Below are positions 8,673-17,249 of a DNA stretch of 64,000 bases, piece after piece. The notes beneath the pieces were generated by a model. It had not been told where the DNA came from. It saw only the letters and a program-made list of their open reading frames with translations, and made no database searches. Each line of letters starts with the position of its first letter. Positions within the stretch are counted from its first letter, which is position 1. The position numbers and the translations under genes were made by a program. The stretch is from Candidatus Obscuribacterales bacterium (GTDB taxonomy: Bacteria; Cyanobacteriota; Vampirovibrionia; Obscuribacterales; Obscuribacteraceae): assembly GCA_019744775.1 (NCBI GenBank), contig JAIETZ010000003.1, positions 372,001 to 436,000 on the forward strand, given 5' to 3'.

Positions 8673-9779
8673 CTAAGTAATTAGCATGGCGTCGCCGTAA
8701 CTGAAAAACCGATAACGTTCATCAATGGCTTCTTTGTAAGCATTCATGATCAGTCCATGTCCGGCGAAGGCAGATACGAGAACTAACAGACTTGATTTGC
8801 TTAAGTGGAAGTTTGTAATTAAGCCGCTCAGTATTTTGAACTGGTATCCAGGCTGAATATAGAGCGATGTCTGCGATGATTCGATGGGCACGAGTTTGCC
8901 TGAGCTGCCTGCAGTCTCAAGTGCTCGACAGGATGTAGTGCCGACTGCGATAACGCGTCTTTTTTCAGCGAGTGCTTTGTTTACTATTTCAGCTGTTTCT
9001 CGAGGAACACTAAGCTGTTCAGACTCAATAGTGTGTTCTTCAAGCGAAGAGGTAATCGGTTTGAAAGTACCGGGACCTACGTGCAGCGTAACTTTGGCAA
9101 TTTCGATTCCTTGCGATTGCAATTGTGCAAGTAGCTCATCAGAAAAGTGTAATCCCGCAGTAGGGGCTGCCACAGCACCTGGACTCTTTGCGAAAACAGT
9201 TTGATATCTTTCCAAATCTTTGCTGCGCAAATTCTCTTGATGCTCGCGATGAATATACGGTGGCAAGGGCGCAAAGCCGATTTGAGACAAGAGTGCATAG
9301 ACTTTGTCTTGTGTGCCTAGATCAACAAGCAGTCTTTTCTGTCCGTCTTCACTCAAGACAATGTCTTTAACGCGAATTTCGTGCTTGGCATTACTTGTCT
9401 CTACTTCCAATACTTCGCCAGGTTTTAAACGCTTTAATGGCGTGGCTAAAGCCAGCCAGCAGTGAGATGTTTGTCCTGTGGAATTGGTCTCCGGACGCAA
9501 GAGAAGTATTTCTATAATGCCGCCAGTTGTTCGGCGAGCAGTTAGTCGGGCTGGAATTACCCGTGTGTCGTTAACTACCAATACATCGCCTGAGCGAAGC
9601 AGTTTGGGTAAATCAGAAAACTTATGATGGGCAATTTTGGACTCTTCTCTACCAACGTGCATAAGTCGAGACGTGTGCCTAACCTCCGACGGCTCCTGAG
9701 CAATTAGCTCCGGTGGCAGATCATAGGCAAAATCATCCAGTGAGTATGTACAATTGGCTGATGTGGAATGCTGAGACAT
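8673..9779 (-). CDS. queA: tRNA preQ1(34) S-adenosylmethionine ribosyltransferase-isomerase QueA
   Basis: 368 aa, full length. QueA transfers and isomerises the ribosyl part of SAM onto preQ1 in position 34 of tRNA, giving epoxyqueuosine. Signatures include the N-terminal YDLPPELIAQEP...R.TSRLMHV, DTRVIPARLTARR, PTAGLHFSDELL and HVGPGTFKPI. The only plausible start is the ATG at 9779, giving about 10 extra residues before the usual YSLDDFAYDLP start; no Shine-Dalgarno precedes it. This ATG overlaps the queG start on the other strand. QueG, the next enzyme, is the divergent neighbour. Confidence 0.95.
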   Translation of the reverse strand: MSQHSTSANCTYSLDDFAYDLPPELIAQEPSEVRHTSRLMHVGREESKIAHHKFSDLPKLLRSGDVLVVNDTRVIPARLTARRTTGGIIEILLLRPETNSTGQTSHCWLALATPLKRLKPGEVLEVETSNAKHEIRVKDIVLSEDGQKRLLVDLGTQDKVYALLSQIGFAPLPPYIHREHQENLRSKDLERYQTVFAKSPGAVAAPTAGLHFSDELLAQLQSQGIEIAKVTLHVGPGTFKPITSSLEEHTIESEQLSVPRETAEIVNKALAEKRRVIAVGTTSCRALETAGSSGKLVPIESSQTSLYIQPGYQFKILSGLITNFHLSKSSLLVLVSAFAGHGLIMNAYKEAIDERYRFFSYGDAMLIT

Positions 9780-10809
9780 GAATTTAAAGGCTGTAATCTC
9801 TGAAGTAACGGAGTCTTTGGGCTTTGCCCGTTGCGTGATTGGCTCACTTGAGCCGATGGAGGCGGAAAGGGCAGAATTTGAGCGCTGGCTTGCTCGGGGC
9901 TATGCCGCAGGCATGGACTATTTGAAGCGCAACCCACATTTTAGGACATCTCCCCAACTTCTGTATCCCTCCGCCCGTTCAGCCATTGTCGTTTCTGCCA
10001 GCTATTACACTGAAGTGCCCCCTTCGCCAGGTGACCACTATGGGCGAGTCGCCCGCTACGCCGTGGGTTTGGACTATCACGTTGTCCTGCGAGCAAAACT
10101 AAGAGAACTTAAGACACAGCTCGAAACAAAACTGGGCAGACCGCTCATCGGCAAGGCATACACGGACGATGTGGCACTTTTGGAACAAGGCTTTGCCGCC
10201 CGCTCCGGACTAGGCTTTATTGGAAAACACACTTTGATAATTGGACCGAAACTGCTCGGCTCCTACAATTTTATTGCTGAGTTGTTTACCGATTTAGAAA
10301 TTGAACCTGATGAGAAGTATCAGGGCACATGCGGACAGTGCTTCCGCTGCGGCAACATCTGCCCGACAAATGCAATTATTGAACCAGGAACAGTAAATGC
10401 TGGGCTCTGCATTTCCTACCTAACGATTGAGAATAAAGGTGGCATTCCGTTAGAGTTGCGCAAATCGCTTGGTGACTGGGTCTTCGGCTGTGATGTCTGC
10501 CAGGAAGTTTGTCCCTACAACCAACGTCCATCGGTGACACAATGGAGGGAATTTCAACCGGAGTCAGGAGTAGGACATCATATAGATCTATTCGATCTTC
10601 TGGAAATAAAATCAGACGAAGCCTTTCACGAGCGCTTTGTGCGTTCGGCAGTAAGACGACCAAAGCGTCGCGGCATGTTGCGTAATGCACTTGTCGTTAT
10701 TGGAAATAAAAAACCGGTCGGCGGTACGGACAAGATTCGTCAATTCATCAAGCAAGAAGAAGACCCAATGTTGATCGAGCACGCTGAATGGGCGCTCAAG
10801 CAATACTGA
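9778..10809 (+). CDS. queG: Epoxyqueuosine reductase QueG
   Basis: 343 aa cobalamin- and iron-sulfur-dependent reductase that converts epoxyqueuosine to queuosine in tRNA, the last step of the pathway. The first Cys cluster reads CGQCFRCGNICP and the second CDVCQEVCPYN, together giving the eight cysteines for two [4Fe-4S] clusters. DDVALLEQGFAARSGLGFIGKHT is the expected catalytic region, including the Asp used in catalysis by the family. It pairs functionally with queA. No clear ribosome site precedes the ATG. The C-terminal part is somewhat short of HEAT repeats, as in the shorter QueG forms. Confidence 0.95.
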   Translation: MNLKAVISEVTESLGFARCVIGSLEPMEAERAEFERWLARGYAAGMDYLKRNPHFRTSPQLLYPSARSAIVVSASYYTEVPPSPGDHYGRVARYAVGLDYHVVLRAKLRELKTQLETKLGRPLIGKAYTDDVALLEQGFAARSGLGFIGKHTLIIGPKLLGSYNFIAELFTDLEIEPDEKYQGTCGQCFRCGNICPTNAIIEPGTVNAGLCISYLTIENKGGIPLELRKSLGDWVFGCDVCQEVCPYNQRPSVTQWREFQPESGVGHHIDLFDLLEIKSDEAFHERFVRSAVRRPKRRGMLRNALVVIGNKKPVGGTDKIRQFIKQEEDPMLIEHAEWALKQY

Positions 10810-10812
10810 ACT

Positions 10813-11595
10813 CTACATACCGGCTGTTAATCCGCCGTCGATTGGAATAATTGCGCCGTTTATATAGCGGGCGTCGTCGGAGCACAGGAAGGTGACGACA
10901 GAGGCAACTTCTTCGGGGGTGCCGACGCGTTGCATGGGGATATTTGCTTCGACGAATTCTTGTAGGGCTTGCTCGCCGGATATACCTTTGCGAGCGCCTA
11001 CTTCGGCGTTGAAGCGTTCGCAAAGTGGGGTGCGAATGCAGCCGGGGCAAATGCAATTTGTGCGAATGCCTTGCGAAGCATAGTCGAGAGAAAGGCTGCG
11101 TGTCATGTGAATGATGCCGGCTTTAGATGAGCTGTAGGCTGCGTTCACTTTTATGCCGCGCAGTCCTGCATCAGATGCGTTGTTTGTTATTACACCGAAT
11201 TTCTTTGGAACCATAACTTCCAAGCAAGCTTTTGTAATGAGATAAGTGCCTTTCATGTTCACATCCATGACACGATCCCAGTCTGATTCTGATGTTTCCA
11301 TCAAGGGCGAGATGAATTCGACACCGGCATTATTGAAGAGGAAATCGACGCCACCAAAAGTTTTTACGCAACCGGAAACAGCGTTAGTAGCCGTTGAGGG
11401 CAAGGCAATATCTCCGGCTACGGCAATTGCCTTGCCTCCAGCGGTTTTGATTTCGGAAACAGTTTTTTCAGCTGAAACAGCATCGATATCTACTACGCAG
11501 ACAGATGCGCCGTCTTTAGCAAAAGCAATCGCGGTGGCTTTGCCAATGCCTGAGCCACCACCTGTTACGAGTGCTGCCCTACCTGTAAATCTCAC
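10813..11595 (-). CDS. Short-chain dehydrogenase/reductase (SDR), substrate unknown
   Basis: 260 aa classical SDR. The NAD(P) motif TGGGSGIG is at residues 11-18, NNAG at about 88-91, catalytic Ser141, Tyr154 and Lys158 (YSSSK), and the C-terminus ends IPIDGGLTAGM, typical of FabG-like enzymes. Asp36 after the second strand favours NAD over NADP (family rule, not tested). The start is GTG, overlapping the preceding gene's TGA as GTGA. Being away from the fab cluster at 22-25 kb, it is not obviously the main FabG. The substrate cannot be told from sequence. Confidence 0.85.
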   Translation of the reverse strand: MRFTGRAALVTGGGSGIGKATAIAFAKDGASVCVVDIDAVSAEKTVSEIKTAGGKAIAVAGDIALPSTATNAVSGCVKTFGGVDFLFNNAGVEFISPLMETSESDWDRVMDVNMKGTYLITKACLEVMVPKKFGVITNNASDAGLRGIKVNAAYSSSKAGIIHMTRSLSLDYASQGIRTNCICPGCIRTPLCERFNAEVGARKGISGEQALQEFVEANIPMQRVGTPEEVASVVTFLCSDDARYINGAIIPIDGGLTAGM

Positions 11596-11864
11596 TTGTG
11601 CTTGTCTTTGAGTTCTTCGACCGAATCAACAAATTCTTCTTCGGCTTTTTCCTGCAGCTTCAAAGCTGATTCGATTTCGGCTTTGGACATGATGCCTTTA
11701 GCCACAATCAATTCGCCAAATTGCTTGTCGGAGTTGATTTTTTCTTGCATCAATTCATCCAACTGCTTCAAATTGATTTTGCCCAGCTTCAGCAAAATCT
11801 CTCCCAATCTTTCGTGGCGAGCCAACAAGTTCCATTTTTCTTCGTCAGATTCAGGCATATTCAT
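11592..11864 (-). CDS. Stand-alone MshEN/GspE-N-like small protein
   Basis: 90 aa, soluble, highly charged. Residues about 18-70 (RLGEILLKLGKINLKQLDELMQ...FGELIVAKGIMSKAEIESAL) repeat a pattern (RLGE.L...G.I....L...L) that matches the N-terminal domain of type II secretion and type IV pilus ATPases (GspE/PilB N-terminal, MshEN fold), here with no ATPase domain attached. Some MshEN domains bind c-di-GMP; the first copy has RLGEILLKLG, but I cannot confirm binding residues. The gene is 42 bp downstream of secF and overlaps the SDR gene, suggesting co-transcription with secDF. Confidence 0.6.
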   Translation of the reverse strand: MNMPESDEEKWNLLARHERLGEILLKLGKINLKQLDELMQEKINSDKQFGELIVAKGIMSKAEIESALKLQEKAEEEFVDSVEELKDKHK

Positions 11865-11906
11865 TTGAGCTGTCCTAGGTTAGAAGTTGTCGGGATGCCT
11901 TTACTG

Positions 11907-12863
11907 TTAAGCAGTCTTCAGTTTTCTGGATGCTTTCAATTCGCGCCACCAGACAAGCAAGCAGCTTGCATTGAAGATGGAGGAATAAGTACCGGAAATA
12001 ATACCAATTAACATTGCCAGAACGAAGTCCTTGGTGGTGGAGCCACCGAGGAAATACAAGGCAGACAAAGTGATGATAACGGTGAGTGAGGTGTAGAGCG
12101 AACGTGCCAGCGTTTGATTAACACTGTCATTGGCAACATCGCCAAACGTTTTGCGATATTCCTCGCCTTTGCTGTTCGTTGCTTTAGATCCGACAAACTT
12201 CACGTTTTCTCTAACTCTGTCGAATACAACGATGGTGTCGTGCACAGAAAAACCAATTACGGTAAGTACGGCAGAAATAAATAAGCTATCTACCTCTGTG
12301 CCTATGGCTAAACCTAGAATGGCAAAGATGCCACACAAGACAAGCACATCGTGGAATAAGGCAATAATTGCGCACATAGCGTAGTCAAACATGAAGCGAT
12401 AAGAAATATAAGCCACCATCATGGCAAAGGTTACGATAAGTGCCACTAGTCCTGCTGTTAACAGTTCTGGTCCAACGGTTGCGCTAACTTTGTCTACCGA
12501 GAGTGCCTTGAAGTGACCCAATTGTGCAGTCAAAGCATCATCTAGCTTGTGTTTCTCTTCTTCGCTTTCAATTGCTCTGGTGCGCATGACCATTGCATCG
12601 CCACCGGAAATATTTGCTTGCTGAACTTGTGAGCCTTCAAATCCGGCTTTTTCCAGAACGCCACGGACTTCATCAAGAGTTACGGGCTTGTCAAATTGGT
12701 ACTGAAGAATTGAGCCGCCGGTAAAGTCAATGCCCGGCTTCAATGGTGCATGGAATTGCATTAGGCACAGCAGAATCCCGATGATACCAGGCACTGTAAT
12801 AACCAGCGAAATGCCGATCCATATCCAGCGATATTTGACGATGTCTACATGTACGTTTTTCAT
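11907..12863 (-). CDS. secF: Protein translocase subunit SecF
   Basis: 318 aa, six predicted membrane helices with a periplasmic domain after the first. FTGGSILQYQF and the C-terminal IGFSVHDTIVVFDRVREN are SecF hallmarks. With SecD it uses the proton gradient to assist late stages of Sec-dependent export. Its ATG overlaps the secD stop (ATGA), so the two are translationally coupled. Confidence 0.97.
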   Translation of the reverse strand: MKNVHVDIVKYRWIWIGISLVITVPGIIGILLCLMQFHAPLKPGIDFTGGSILQYQFDKPVTLDEVRGVLEKAGFEGSQVQQANISGGDAMVMRTRAIESEEEKHKLDDALTAQLGHFKALSVDKVSATVGPELLTAGLVALIVTFAMMVAYISYRFMFDYAMCAIIALFHDVLVLCGIFAILGLAIGTEVDSLFISAVLTVIGFSVHDTIVVFDRVRENVKFVGSKATNSKGEEYRKTFGDVANDSVNQTLARSLYTSLTVIITLSALYFLGGSTTKDFVLAMLIGIISGTYSSIFNASCLLVWWRELKASRKLKTA

Positions 12864-14416
12864 TTTGTCCGGCCCTTGTCTGAAGAAAATAGGGCGCTCT
12901 TTGGAGCTTGCGCTTTACCTTGAGCACGCTTCTGGTCGTACTTGTGACCAAACAGACCAATTTCTTTGGGGATGAAGTGTAACAGCACGCGAGTAGCGGT
13001 GATGGCGCTGAACATCGAGACGCCGACACCGATTGCCAGTGTGACTGCAAATCCTTTTACTATCGAAGTACCAAATATGATCAGCACGCCGCAGGCAATT
13101 AAGCTGTTGACGTTACTGTCAAAAATGGAGCTGAACGCCCGGGAGAATCCAGCTTCAATAGCAAGGAATAAATTCTTTCCTGCTTTTAGTTCTTCTTTTG
13201 TACGTTCGAATATAAGAATATTTGCGTCAACAGCCATACCAACTGACAGGATGAAACCGGCAATACCGGCAAGCGTCAAAGTTACAGGTATGGTTTTGAA
13301 AATTGCCAGCGTTGTAATTGTATAGAGAATCAAGGCGATGTTTGCCACCATTCCAGCGATACCGTAAATGCAAATCATAAAGAGCATGACAAGCGCGATA
13401 CCGACAACACCGGCAATCAAACTCTTTTGAATTGAGTCTTGTCCAAGCGTGGCACCGACTGTGCGCTCTTCGAGAATTTTTACCGGCACTGGTAGAGCGC
13501 CCGCATTCAATTTAACTGCCAAGTCAACTGCTTGTTCACGGGTGAAGTTACCGGTTATCTCGCCACTGCCTGCCATAATCGGCTCGCGGACGTTGATACC
13601 GCGATATTCGTCTAGCGGCAATGGACGACCATCGGCTCCACGCTCTGTCGGTACACCATCAAGGAAAATACCTATTTGTCTGCCGACTAAGCGGGATGTA
13701 AGTTCACCAAATTTCTTGGCGCCATCTGGTTTGAATTCAAAAACAATTCTCCAGGTGCCACCGGAAACCATTGGTTGAGCTTGAGCGTGTTTGAATTCTG
13801 CTCCAGTTAAACCAACATCAGTCCAGACTGGTTTGCCGTCGAGTCCCATATCCAATTCTTTGAACTCTAACAAAGCGGTTGTACCGATTCTGTCTTTTGC
13901 TTGTTGCGGGTCTTTGACACCGGGCATTTCTACAAGAAGACGATCAGCGCCTGCGCGTTGTACAAGTGTCTCGGAAACACCTAAGCTGTTGATTCGGTTG
14001 TTGATTACTGTCTCAACGCCCTTCATTACTTCAGGTGTAATTTCCGGCACCAACTTAGATGGCAACGCTTGCAGCAACAATTGGCTGCCGCCGCGCAAGT
14101 CCAAGCCGAGTTTCAAATCCGTATATAAAGCATAGCCGTGTGACTTGGCTATAACTTGGACGTTATTGCCGAGCGACGCATCATCGAAGGCACGCTTGAT
14201 GAGATCTTCGTGCTCAAAGTTATTCATCTTGTCCCAGCCCGGCGTTTTCTCGACGCGGGACATCACTTCTTTTTGCAGCTCTTCCGGCGGCAAATCAGAT
14301 AAGTGTTTCCAGTCTTCGATAGTGCTTACGGGCACTATTGTGAAGAGGTTGCAAATAGACCAAATGAAGACGCCGATGACGGCAAGTAGCTTCCAATTTT
14401 TTGTTATTAAGTTCAT
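12860..14416 (-). CDS. secD: Protein translocase subunit SecD
   Basis: 518 aa. An N-terminal helix (about residues 8-28) is followed by a large periplasmic region with LGLDLRGGSQLLLQ, then five C-terminal helices with GMAVDANILIFERTKEE. These are the SecD signatures. The C-terminal tail is basic and polar (GHKYDQKRAQGKAQ). The separate secD and secF arrangement, not a fused SecDF, is as in E. coli and cyanobacteria. It lies 45 bp downstream of ppsA on the same strand. Confidence 0.97.
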   Translation of the reverse strand: MNLITKNWKLLAVIGVFIWSICNLFTIVPVSTIEDWKHLSDLPPEELQKEVMSRVEKTPGWDKMNNFEHEDLIKRAFDDASLGNNVQVIAKSHGYALYTDLKLGLDLRGGSQLLLQALPSKLVPEITPEVMKGVETVINNRINSLGVSETLVQRAGADRLLVEMPGVKDPQQAKDRIGTTALLEFKELDMGLDGKPVWTDVGLTGAEFKHAQAQPMVSGGTWRIVFEFKPDGAKKFGELTSRLVGRQIGIFLDGVPTERGADGRPLPLDEYRGINVREPIMAGSGEITGNFTREQAVDLAVKLNAGALPVPVKILEERTVGATLGQDSIQKSLIAGVVGIALVMLFMICIYGIAGMVANIALILYTITTLAIFKTIPVTLTLAGIAGFILSVGMAVDANILIFERTKEELKAGKNLFLAIEAGFSRAFSSIFDSNVNSLIACGVLIIFGTSIVKGFAVTLAIGVGVSMFSAITATRVLLHFIPKEIGLFGHKYDQKRAQGKAQAPKSALFSSDKGRTK

Positions 14417-14461
14417 AGGGGCAGATTCTAGCGCACTAGACCTACCTTATCTACTGTATGT

Positions 14462-16876
14462 CTAGGAAGCCGCGACTCCATTGGCCACTTCCGACTCAGC
14501 TTTAGCAAGCATGATCAAGGTCTTGATGACCGCGTCTTCGGTGAGCGAAATGCTGTCTATTTCCTGTTCTATAAGGAACTTGACTATCTCCGGATAATCA
14601 GAAGGTGCCTGTCCGCATATACCTATTGGTTTTCCGGCAGCTTTAGCAGCTTTAATGGCGGCTGCAATAGTTCTTTTAACTGCGTCGTTTCTTTCGTCGA
14701 ACAATCTAGCAATGATTTCATTGTCTCGATCTAATCCAAGGGTGAGTTGGGTCAGGTCATTTGAGCCAATCGAAAAGCCATCGAAGACTTCGGCAAATTC
14801 TGTCGCCATCATTACATTGGATGGCAGTTCGCACATGACGTATACTTCCAGTCCGTTTTCACCCTGACGCAAACCGTTGCGACGCATCTCCTCAATGACT
14901 AGCCTTCCTTCTTCCGGTGTGCGGCAAAATGGAATCATCACTTTTACGTTAGACAGACCCATTTTGTCTCTAACTTTTGACAGAGCCCTGCATTCCAAGG
15001 CAAAACCGTCTTTGTAGCGCTCGTCGTAATAGCGGCAAGCACCACGGAAACCAATCATGGGGTTTTCTTCCAACGGTTCGAACTGTTTGCCTCCGAGCAA
15101 ATTGGCGTATTCGTTTGTTTTGAAATCGGACATACGTACAATGATTGGACGTGGATAAAAGGCGGCAGCGATAATGGCTACGCCTTCGGATAATTTGTCT
15201 ATAAAGTATTGCTCGCGACTTGGATAGTCTCTAGTTAGTTTGGTTATGGCTTCGGCTGCTTGCTGGTCTTTTAAATCGGAAAACCTAGTCAGTGCTAGTG
15301 GATGAACTTTTACTTCGTCGGCAATAATGAATTCCAGTCGAGCAAGTCCAACGCCGTCGACAGGTAACTGAGAAACGGAAAGTGCTTGTTCCGGGTTGCC
15401 TAAATTGAGCATTAGCTTAGTGCGGATCTTAGGTAGTTTATCCAGATGCACTCTGTTTCTGGTAAACGGTAATTGTCCTGAATAGACAAGTCCTTGATCG
15501 CCTTGTGCACAGCAGACGGTTATGTTGGCTCCGCTCTTCAAAATATCTGTTGCGTGGTGTGTACCGACAACACAAGGCACACCAATTTCTCGACTGACAA
15601 TTGCAGCGTGGCAGGTCCGCCCACCGCGATTGGTGACAATGGCTGCTGCACGTTTCATTATTGGTTCCCAATCTGGATCAGTCATGTCGGTGACAAGAAC
15701 TTCCCCATCTTTAAATGACGCAAGTTCTCTTACTGATGGAATTACTCGTGCTGCGCCGGCGCCGATGCGTTCACCGATGGCACGTCCCTTGAGAAGAACT
15801 TCGCTGGTTGATTCAAGTCTGTAAGTTTCTAACACTTGCGTGTCTTTAATTGTGTGCACGGTTTCCGGGCGTGCTTGTACTAAATAGAGTTTATTGTCGA
15901 GACCGTCCAGCGCCCACTCAATATCCATCGCTGTTTCTTTGCCATAACGTTTCGAATAATGTTCTTCTACAGCAAGCGCCCATTGAGCAAGCTTCAGTAC
16001 TTGATCATCTGAAAGGCTGAATTTTTCTCTTTCAGCTGCCAAAACAGGATCATTTTCTGTTGTGCGTGTGCCATGACCTGAATAGACCATGCGCATTTGT
16101 TTGGCTCCAAGTTTGCGCCTGAGGATAGGTCTGAGCCCTGCTTTTAGAGTTGGTTTGAAAACAATGAATTCATCGGGATCAACTCTGCCTGCCACAATGT
16201 TTTCACCTAGTCCATAAGAAGAAGTAACAAGAATGACGTCGCGGAAACCGGATTCAGGATCAAGCGTAAAGATGACGCCGGACGAGGCAAGATCCGAGCG
16301 AACCATTTTTTGAACGCCGACTGAAAGCTTTACCGACAGATGATCGAAACCTTGATCTATGCGATAGGCAATTGCTCGGTCGGTAAACAGTGACGCCATG
16401 CAGGCAAGACAAGCATCGAGTAGGGCGCCTTCACCGCGTATATTCAAAAACGTTTCTTGCTGTCCGGCAAAGGAAGCTTCCGGCAAATCTTCGGCAGTGG
16501 CACTTGAACGAACGGCAACGTCTAGATTGCGTCCATAACGCTCTTCCAATTGCTTGTAGGCTTCCTTTATGTCCGCCACTACTTGTGGTGGCAAGCCGAC
16601 ATCTTTAATTAAGGCTCGCGCGGACTGTCCGGCGCGGGCAAGTTCTTCAATGTTGTTCTTGTCCAAACCGGTAAGCAATTTGTCTAAATGGCTTCGCAGT
16701 CCATTTGTAGTAATTAGTTCGGTATAGGCTTCTGCTGTTATGGCAAATCCACCCGGCACAGGAATACCGCCGGCTGAAAGGGTTTGAATCATCTCGCCCA
16801 GAGAAGCATTTTTACCTCCAACCAGCGGGACATCGTCCAGTCCAATTTCCTCAAACCAGGCAATGTATTTAGCCAT
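14462..16876 (-). CDS. ppsA: Phosphoenolpyruvate synthase
   Basis: 804 aa from the ATG at 16876, chosen because AGGTG lies 7 nt upstream; a longer reading would need a TTG at 16933. The enzyme converts pyruvate, ATP and water to PEP, AMP and phosphate, the gluconeogenic bypass of pyruvate kinase. The N-terminal ATP-grasp domain starts LVGGKNASLGEM, the swivelling domain has the phosphohistidine motif GGRTCHAAIVSRE, and the C-terminal barrel has IGSNDLTQLTLGLDRD and GICGQAPSDYPE with the catalytic Cys. Pyruvate kinase, the opposing step, is at 60.4-61.9 kb. Confidence 0.96.
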   Translation of the reverse strand: MAKYIAWFEEIGLDDVPLVGGKNASLGEMIQTLSAGGIPVPGGFAITAEAYTELITTNGLRSHLDKLLTGLDKNNIEELARAGQSARALIKDVGLPPQVVADIKEAYKQLEERYGRNLDVAVRSSATAEDLPEASFAGQQETFLNIRGEGALLDACLACMASLFTDRAIAYRIDQGFDHLSVKLSVGVQKMVRSDLASSGVIFTLDPESGFRDVILVTSSYGLGENIVAGRVDPDEFIVFKPTLKAGLRPILRRKLGAKQMRMVYSGHGTRTTENDPVLAAEREKFSLSDDQVLKLAQWALAVEEHYSKRYGKETAMDIEWALDGLDNKLYLVQARPETVHTIKDTQVLETYRLESTSEVLLKGRAIGERIGAGAARVIPSVRELASFKDGEVLVTDMTDPDWEPIMKRAAAIVTNRGGRTCHAAIVSREIGVPCVVGTHHATDILKSGANITVCCAQGDQGLVYSGQLPFTRNRVHLDKLPKIRTKLMLNLGNPEQALSVSQLPVDGVGLARLEFIIADEVKVHPLALTRFSDLKDQQAAEAITKLTRDYPSREQYFIDKLSEGVAIIAAAFYPRPIIVRMSDFKTNEYANLLGGKQFEPLEENPMIGFRGACRYYDERYKDGFALECRALSKVRDKMGLSNVKVMIPFCRTPEEGRLVIEEMRRNGLRQGENGLEVYVMCELPSNVMMATEFAEVFDGFSIGSNDLTQLTLGLDRDNEIIARLFDERNDAVKRTIAAAIKAAKAAGKPIGICGQAPSDYPEIVKFLIEQEIDSISLTEDAVIKTLIMLAKAESEVANGVAAS

Positions 16877-17249
16877 AGAAGCACCTGCAAGCGGGGGATG
16901 ACTCCAAGCGTCAGATACATTTAGCTTAGCCAAGGTTCCCGTTGTCAGGTGGGTAAAAGCCTGTGGATCAAAGAAAATTTCTAACTTCTTTACACATAGG
17001 CTTTGCCCGATAGCACTTTTGGTTATCAGTCGGAAAATGAAAGCCGCCGTGAGCTAAGAGGGATCAGGCTTTAGCCGGATTTTGCATAGGTTGACACGCA
17101 GCAGGCGCATTTTCCAACAGACATGTTTACCGAAGTGCCATTAAGCTCCCTTTGACCAGGGAGTTCATAGTTTATTGAAGTCAAGCATGTAAATTCGTAC
17201 CCGTTCCACTCGCGTCCTGCGTGAGTGATGTTGACTTAGGAGGATTCGA
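16877..17249. other. Intergenic region between divergent ppsA and the TPR gene
   Basis: 373 bp without a gene. It must hold the promoters of both neighbours. A TTGACA is present at 17091-17096 but no good -10 follows at 16-18 bp. No tRNA or known riboswitch pattern could be assigned. Confidence 0.5.

Noticed and set aside
16934-17100. Possible c-di-GMP (GEMM) riboswitch because of GGGCAAAGCC on the minus strand
   Set aside because: The other conserved blocks of GEMM are missing and the stems do not fold as expected.
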